Assembly (NCBI GenBank): GCA_023134875.1
Contig: JAGLUH010000131.1
Coordinates: 1 to 8,734 of the forward strand
Length of the DNA: 8,734 bases
Origin: Candidatus Zixiibacteriota bacterium
GTDB lineage: Bacteria; Zixibacteria; MSB-5A5; CAIYYT01
Direction: 5' to 3'
Both the position numbers and the translations under genes were made by a program. This document shows positions 5,073 to 8,734 of the stretch, piece by piece. How positions within the stretch are numbered: position 1 is the stretch's first letter; each line of letters starts with the position of its first letter. The notes below the pieces were generated by a model that made no database searches, was not told the DNA's origin, and saw only the letters and a list, made by a program, of their open reading frames with translations.

Positions 5073-7242
5073 GTACCAATTGTAACTTAGCGTGTTTTGC
5101 TACCAGCGCTTTCGGACCGGCGTAGGTGAAACGCACTTCAAACTGAGTTGACTCGCCCATACCGGCCCGCTTGACTACTTTGCCCTCACCCCAGCGAGGA
5201 TGATAGACAATAGATCCGACTCTGATCGCCGCATAGGGATCGGTCGAGGAATAGCGCGCTTCTTTGAAGTAGTTCTTATTAACACGATTCCTTTGACTGG
5301 TGGTCGTCGGCCGGATGGTATCGAGTAGTTCATCGGGAAGTTCGTCGACAAAGCGCGAACTCATCGTCATCTTACCACCAAAGCGAGCCCGCCACAAAGC
5401 ATAGGAAAGAGTCAGTTTCGACTTGGCGCGCGTCATACCGACGTACATCAACCGCCGCTCTTCCTCCAGTTGATGGGGATTGTCAAGATAACGCGCCAGG
5501 GGAAACAATCCCTCCTCTAAGCCGGAAATAAACACGGACTCGAATTCGAGACCCTTGGCGGCATGCACAGTCATCAGAGTGACGGCATCCTGCCGGCGGT
5601 CGTAGTTGTCCATCTCAGTGTAAAGGGAAATCGCTTCAAGGAAACCGCCAAGAGTAGCGTCAGAGTTATCTGACTGGTATTCGGCCGCTGCGGCGGCCAG
5701 TTCCTGGATGTTTTCAATGCGGTTGGCAGCCGCCTCGGCGTGATTGCCCGACTGTAAATCAGCGAGAAGACCGGTTTTTTCAGCAACCAGCATGAAAAAG
5801 GGCTGCAAAGGCATCCCTTTCGCTTTCTTTCCAAGAAAACTGATTAGGCGCGCGAATTTTTCCACCCTGACCGCCATGGCCGATGCCAGCATTTCGAGGT
5901 TCGTCTTGTCGGTAATCAGCTCCGCCAGGGAGCAGCGCAGTTGTTTTGCTTTCATTTCCAGTTTGGTGATAGTAGACTGACCAATGCCACGTTTAGGGCA
6001 GTTGATGACGCGGCGAAAGCTGACATCATCCTTAGGATTGCAGAGTAACTTCAAATAGGCCAGCGTATCCTTGATCTCCTTGCGCAGATAGAAGCGGAGT
6101 CCACCCACGATCTGGTAGGGGATAAAGCGGCGCCGGAGCGACTCCTCCAGGATACGTGACTGAGCATTGGTACGATAGAGAATCGCGATGTCCCGGTGCA
6201 GCCGGCCGGTGCGAACCTGGTTTTCGATCATAGTGGCAATCTGCTCCGCCTCCTGGCTGGCGGTTTCAGAAATTAACAGCGTCAACTGCTCCCCCGGTAC
6301 CCCTCGTGAAAAGAGCGTCTTTTCGTTACGCAACTGGTTATTGGCGATGACAGTCGAGGCAGCCTTTAAGATATTCTGGGTGGAGCGGTAGTTTTCCTCC
6401 AGGAAAATGACTCGGCAATCGGGGAAATCCTTCTCGAAGTTAAGGATATTACCGATATTAGCGCCGCGCCAGCCATAGATCGATTGATCGTCATCACCGA
6501 CGGCAAAGATGTTCTTGTGCCGCCTTGCCAGCGTCCGAGCAATCTCATACTGCGCCTGGTTGGTATCCTGGAACTCGTCAATCAGAATATGGCTGTAACG
6601 TTGTTGCAGGATTTCGCGCGTAGTCTGATCCTTTCTCAGAAGCAGAACGACCCCAACTAACAGATCGTCGAAATCAAGGGCGCCGCTGTCAGCCAGACGT
6701 TGCTGGTAGAGTTCGTACACTTTCGCCACCGCCTCGATGAGAGGGGTTTTTGCTGATTTAGAGTACTGAGCAACTGAGATCACCGCCGATTTGGCGTTGC
6801 TGATGCGATAACGTACCGTTTTGGGGGATATCGCCTTGCTGTCTATTTTCAAATCAACAAGGCACTTTTTGACGAGAGAAATGGAGTCATCTTCGTCATA
6901 GATGGTGAAATCCCGCGTGATGTTGATTCGCTCTCCATAGGTGCGCAGCAGCCTGGCGCCGAAAGAGTGAAAGGTAGATATCTGCATCGCACGGGGATCG
7001 ATGCCGGTCAACTTCTCGATACGGCTTTTCATCTCGCCGGCAGCCTTATTGGTGAAGGTAACGGCAAGAATCTGCTGCGGCGTGCCGCGGCCGGTCTTCA
7101 GCAGATGTGCAACCCGGCAGGTCAACACCCTGGTCTTACCACTGCCCGCCCCCGCGAGCACCAGCACCGGCCCGTCGGGGCAGGTCACCGCTTCAGTTTG
7201 CGGCTGATTTAATCCCTCGGTAATTTCCTCTTGACCGCTCAT
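5068..7242 (-). CDS. pcrA: ATP-dependent DNA helicase, UvrD/PcrA family
   Basis: A 3'-5' superfamily 1A helicase of 724 residues, normal length, that unwinds DNA in repair and replication and can act on stalled RNA polymerase. All core motifs are present: Q-motif LNQPQTEAV (11-19), Walker A AGAGSGKT (30-37), Ia TFTNKAAGEM (62-71), II IDEFQD (221-226), III GDDDQSIYGWRG (249-260), IV ENYRST (283-288), V VHAAKGLEF (559-567) and VI LMYVGMTRAK (598-607). The C-terminus (about 674-724, VGSIVYHPRWGEGKVV) is the Tudor-like module that in PcrA/UvrD contacts RNA polymerase, with Trp where Phe is usual. These features favour PcrA/UvrD over Rep; the exact name is a choice. The start is ATG at 7242, as the next Met is past Walker A (residue 71). 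There is no clear Shine-Dalgarno. It converges on the propeller gene, with 23 bases between the stops, and diverges from mutM. Confidence 0.95.
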   Translation of the reverse strand: MSGQEEITEGLNQPQTEAVTCPDGPVLVLAGAGSGKTRVLTCRVAHLLKTGRGTPQQILAVTFTNKAAGEMKSRIEKLTGIDPRAMQISTFHSFGARLLRTYGERINITRDFTIYDEDDSISLVKKCLVDLKIDSKAISPKTVRYRISNAKSAVISVAQYSKSAKTPLIEAVAKVYELYQQRLADSGALDFDDLLVGVVLLLRKDQTTREILQQRYSHILIDEFQDTNQAQYEIARTLARRHKNIFAVGDDDQSIYGWRGANIGNILNFEKDFPDCRVIFLEENYRSTQNILKAASTVIANNQLRNEKTLFSRGVPGEQLTLLISETASQEAEQIATMIENQVRTGRLHRDIAILYRTNAQSRILEESLRRRFIPYQIVGGLRFYLRKEIKDTLAYLKLLCNPKDDVSFRRVINCPKRGIGQSTITKLEMKAKQLRCSLAELITDKTNLEMLASAMAVRVEKFARLISFLGKKAKGMPLQPFFMLVAEKTGLLADLQSGNHAEAAANRIENIQELAAAAAEYQSDNSDATLGGFLEAISLYTEMDNYDRRQDAVTLMTVHAAKGLEFESVFISGLEEGLFPLARYLDNPHQLEEERRLMYVGMTRAKSKLTLSYALWRARFGGKMTMSSRFVDELPDELLDTIRPTTTSQRNRVNKNYFKEARYSSTDPYAAIRVGSIVYHPRWGEGKVVKRAGMGESTQFEVRFTYAGPKALVAKHAKLQLVR

Positions 7243-7251
7243 GGGCTACCC

Positions 7252-7279
7252 AATATACTACCCTGCCGGACGAATTCAA
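7252..7279 (-). promoter_or_regulatory. Candidate promoter for the UvrD/PcrA helicase
   Basis: On the minus strand, TTGAAT (complement of 7274-7279) is followed after 16 bases by TATATT (complement of 7252-7257). Transcription would start at about 7244-7246, only a few bases from the ATG at 7242. The mRNA would then be leaderless or nearly so, which agrees with the lack of a Shine-Dalgarno sequence. Confidence 0.5.
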
Positions 7280-7300
7280 GCGAAACCCGGGCGATACAGC

Positions 7301-7309
7301 TGGTATAAC
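7301..7309 (+). promoter_or_regulatory. Candidate extended -10 promoter for mutM
   Basis: TGGTATAAC matches the extended -10 form TGnTATAAT at all but the last base. The -35 position (about 7281-7286, CGAAAC) is poor, as is common for extended -10 promoters. The start would be near 7316, giving a leader of about 50 bases that includes a 12-bp palindrome and the ribosome-binding site. Confidence 0.45.
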
Positions 7310-7319
7310 TACTGTGTTG

Positions 7320-7331
7320 CGAATCGATTCG
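7320..7331. promoter_or_regulatory. 12-bp perfect palindrome in the mutM leader
   Basis: CGAATCGATTCG is a perfect palindrome with no loop, so it suits a dimeric protein-binding site better than an RNA hairpin. A half-site-like GATTCG recurs at 7342-7347. It sits just after the predicted mutM start point, where a repressor could act. About two 12-bp palindromes are expected by chance in a window of this size, so the assignment is tentative. Confidence 0.25.
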
Positions 7332-7366
7332 GTAGCTCTCTGATTCGCCCCTAAGAGGTCAACCTG

Positions 7367-8179
7367 ATGCCTGAACTGCCTGAAGTCGAAACCATTGTCC
7401 GTGGCCTTACCACAGAGCTTGGCGGTCGAAAAATCGCGCGGGTAACTTATGTATCCGACCATCTGCTGCGTCTCGAACCAAGACTGACGGAAATCGGCGG
7501 CGACACCCTGGAAAGCTTCTCCCGACGCGGCAAGTATATCATAACCAGCCTGAAATCAGACCGCAAGCTGCTGATACACCTGCGAATGACCGGCTGCCTG
7601 GTAATAAAAAGCAAATGGGAGCGGCGCGGCAAACATGACCATCTTGCCATCACATTCGCCAATTGGGATCGGAAACTGGTGTTCCGTGATCTGCGCAAGT
7701 TCGGTGTGGTGCAATTCTATCAAGAGGGGAACGGTTGCGGTCTTGATTCTTTGGGTCCGGAGGCTACGCAAATAACTGCCAGAGAGTTGCATCTACGTTT
7801 CCGGAAAAGCAACCGGCCGGTGAAGCTCTTTCTGCTCGATCAAACCAAGATAGCCGGGCTGGGCAATATCTACGTGGATGAATCCCTCCATCGTGCCCGT
7901 ATTCATCCCTTGCAGAATACTGCAAAGATCACGTTGCCGACAACTGCGCGTCTGGTGCGCGCGATGCGCCATATTCTCAGAGAAGCGATAAAACACCTGG
8001 GCACCACTTTCGATAGTTACCGCGGCGCCAATGGCAATCCGGGAGAATACAGAAGATATTTGAGGGTCTATCATAACACGGGAAACAAGTGTAGATCATG
8101 TGGGGGCGTAATTGAGAAAATCAAGCTGGGCGGCAGGGGTACTCACTTCTGCCCCACCTGCCAGAAGCTTTCAACTTAA
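7367..8179 (+). CDS. mutM: Formamidopyrimidine-DNA glycosylase (Fpg/MutM)
   Basis: This base-excision repair enzyme removes 8-oxoguanine and formamidopyrimidines and cuts the abasic site (AP lyase). The 270-residue length is standard. The N-terminus MPELPEVET supplies the catalytic Pro2 and Glu3 once Met is removed. Lys56 in RRGKY is the conserved catalytic lysine. M74 (HLRMTG), R110 and F112 (DLRKFG) match the residues that fill the gap left by the flipped base. The helix-two-turn-helix region is near 154-180 (KIAGLGNIYVDESL). A C-terminal zinc finger has C242, C245, C262 and C265, with R257 in the finger loop. The ATG at 7367 has AAGAGGT (7353-7359) seven bases upstream. All catalytic parts are intact, so an active enzyme is expected. 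It is divergent from the helicase gene and is followed after 23 bases by a secreted-protein gene on the same strand. Confidence 0.97.
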   Translation: MPELPEVETIVRGLTTELGGRKIARVTYVSDHLLRLEPRLTEIGGDTLESFSRRGKYIITSLKSDRKLLIHLRMTGCLVIKSKWERRGKHDHLAITFANWDRKLVFRDLRKFGVVQFYQEGNGCGLDSLGPEATQITARELHLRFRKSNRPVKLFLLDQTKIAGLGNIYVDESLHRARIHPLQNTAKITLPTTARLVRAMRHILREAIKHLGTTFDSYRGANGNPGEYRRYLRVYHNTGNKCRSCGGVIEKIKLGGRGTHFCPTCQKLST

Positions 8180-8202
8180 TTCAAAACCGCCGAGGTGAAC
8201 AG

Positions 8203-8734
8203 ATGAGACTGCTGACAATAATCTTACTGCTCCTGCCGATGATTGCCAACGCCCAATCGCAGATTCCCCGAGCGCTTTCCGAACCGCTCAACCTGGCACC
8301 TCGCTGTCAGCGGGGCGATGCCCAGAAACTGCTGCTGGAGGTGGATTATCTTTTTCTCGATGAAACCGGGATGATAACTTCGATAAAGAAGTCCTCACTA
8401 CAGTACACGGTGCTCTGTCTTGAGAATACGGTCGGCGAGAAAGTAGTGTGGGAAGCGGCAATTGACAGCTTCAAGATCGGATCGAAAGCCGCGCCCGGTA
8501 GCAAAGCGACACGCCACAGGGTTATGACCGAGCTTGAAGGTTATTCCTTTGACATCATTGTAACCAAGAAGGTGCCGGTGCGTGATGGTTGCTACGATTT
8601 CGGCATTCCCATTGAGGAGAATCTACACTACACTGAGGGCTTCGAGTTTCTGACGATGATTATTCCTTTGAAAATTATCGAGCAACTGCGTTTCACCGCC
8701 GGCCGCCGGCTGGGTCTCATTGGCGATACTCTTA
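8203..8734 (+). CDS. Secreted protein of unknown function (5' part)
   Basis: The frame is open from ATG at 8203 to the end of the window (177 codons), so the C-terminus is missing. GAGGTGA (8192-8198) gives a strong ribosome-binding site four bases before the ATG. Residues 1-17 form a signal peptide (LLTIILLLLPMIANA core) with a likely cut after ANA, before Gln18. The mature part is mixed alpha/beta, with cysteines at 35, 72 and 131 and no familiar motif. It opens with a polar segment followed by strand-like stretches such as LLLEVDYLFL and YSFDIIVTKKVPV. I do not recognise the family. Closeness to mutM suggests a shared transcript, but a functional link is not implied. Codon use and base composition resemble the mutM side, so it looks native. 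Confidence 0.8.
   Translation, partial: MRLLTIILLLLPMIANAQSQIPRALSEPLNLAPRCQRGDAQKLLLEVDYLFLDETGMITSIKKSSLQYTVLCLENTVGEKVVWEAAIDSFKIGSKAAPGSKATRHRVMTELEGYSFDIIVTKKVPVRDGCYDFGIPIEENLHYTEGFEFLTMIIPLKIIEQLRFTAGRRLGLIGDTL

Noticed and set aside
7447..8074. Minus-strand frames opposite mutM
   Set aside because: Shadows of an unambiguous Fpg coding sequence.

Overview
The window looks like chromosomal DNA from an uncultured Gram-negative-type bacterium. The SBBP propeller plus dockerin protein, with a paired C-terminal 'NIGDVV.II.YIF' signature, is a style I associate with Zixibacteria and related FCB-group lineages. That placement is inference from protein style only. No rRNA, tRNA, CRISPR array or transposase is visible.

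Layout. Positions 1-1428 hold the end of an unidentified gene and a complete phage-type terminase large subunit (TTG start). No portal, capsid or tail gene follows it within the window, so it is either the edge of a prophage lying to the left or an isolated remnant. Facing it is a small AT-rich gene (1478-1876, minus strand) for a three-helix membrane protein of unknown function. A 525-base gene-free stretch (1877-2401) follows. It carries a 9-bp triplicate repeat, a cluster of palindromic elements and candidate promoters. Next is an 880-residue secreted protein (2402-5044): signal peptide, DUF7948-like N-terminal domain, seven 64-65-residue SBBP blades, an Ig-like segment and a terminal dockerin.

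The right half is housekeeping DNA repair. A UvrD/PcrA-family helicase (5068-7242, minus) is transcribed divergently from mutM/fpg (7367-8179, plus) across a 124-bp region with a recognisable promoter for each direction. Downstream of mutM, 23 bases away and with its own strong ribosome-binding site, an unidentified secreted protein begins and runs off the window (8203-8734).

The genes do not form one pathway. MutM removes oxidised purines, and the helicase acts in repair and replication-fork or transcription-linked strand removal. The two may be co-located for genome maintenance but have separate promoters. I found no convincing evidence for a new multi-gene defence or mobile system. The points most worth following are the context-free terminase, the palindrome cluster at 2022-2207, and the near-leaderless promoter arrangement of the helicase.
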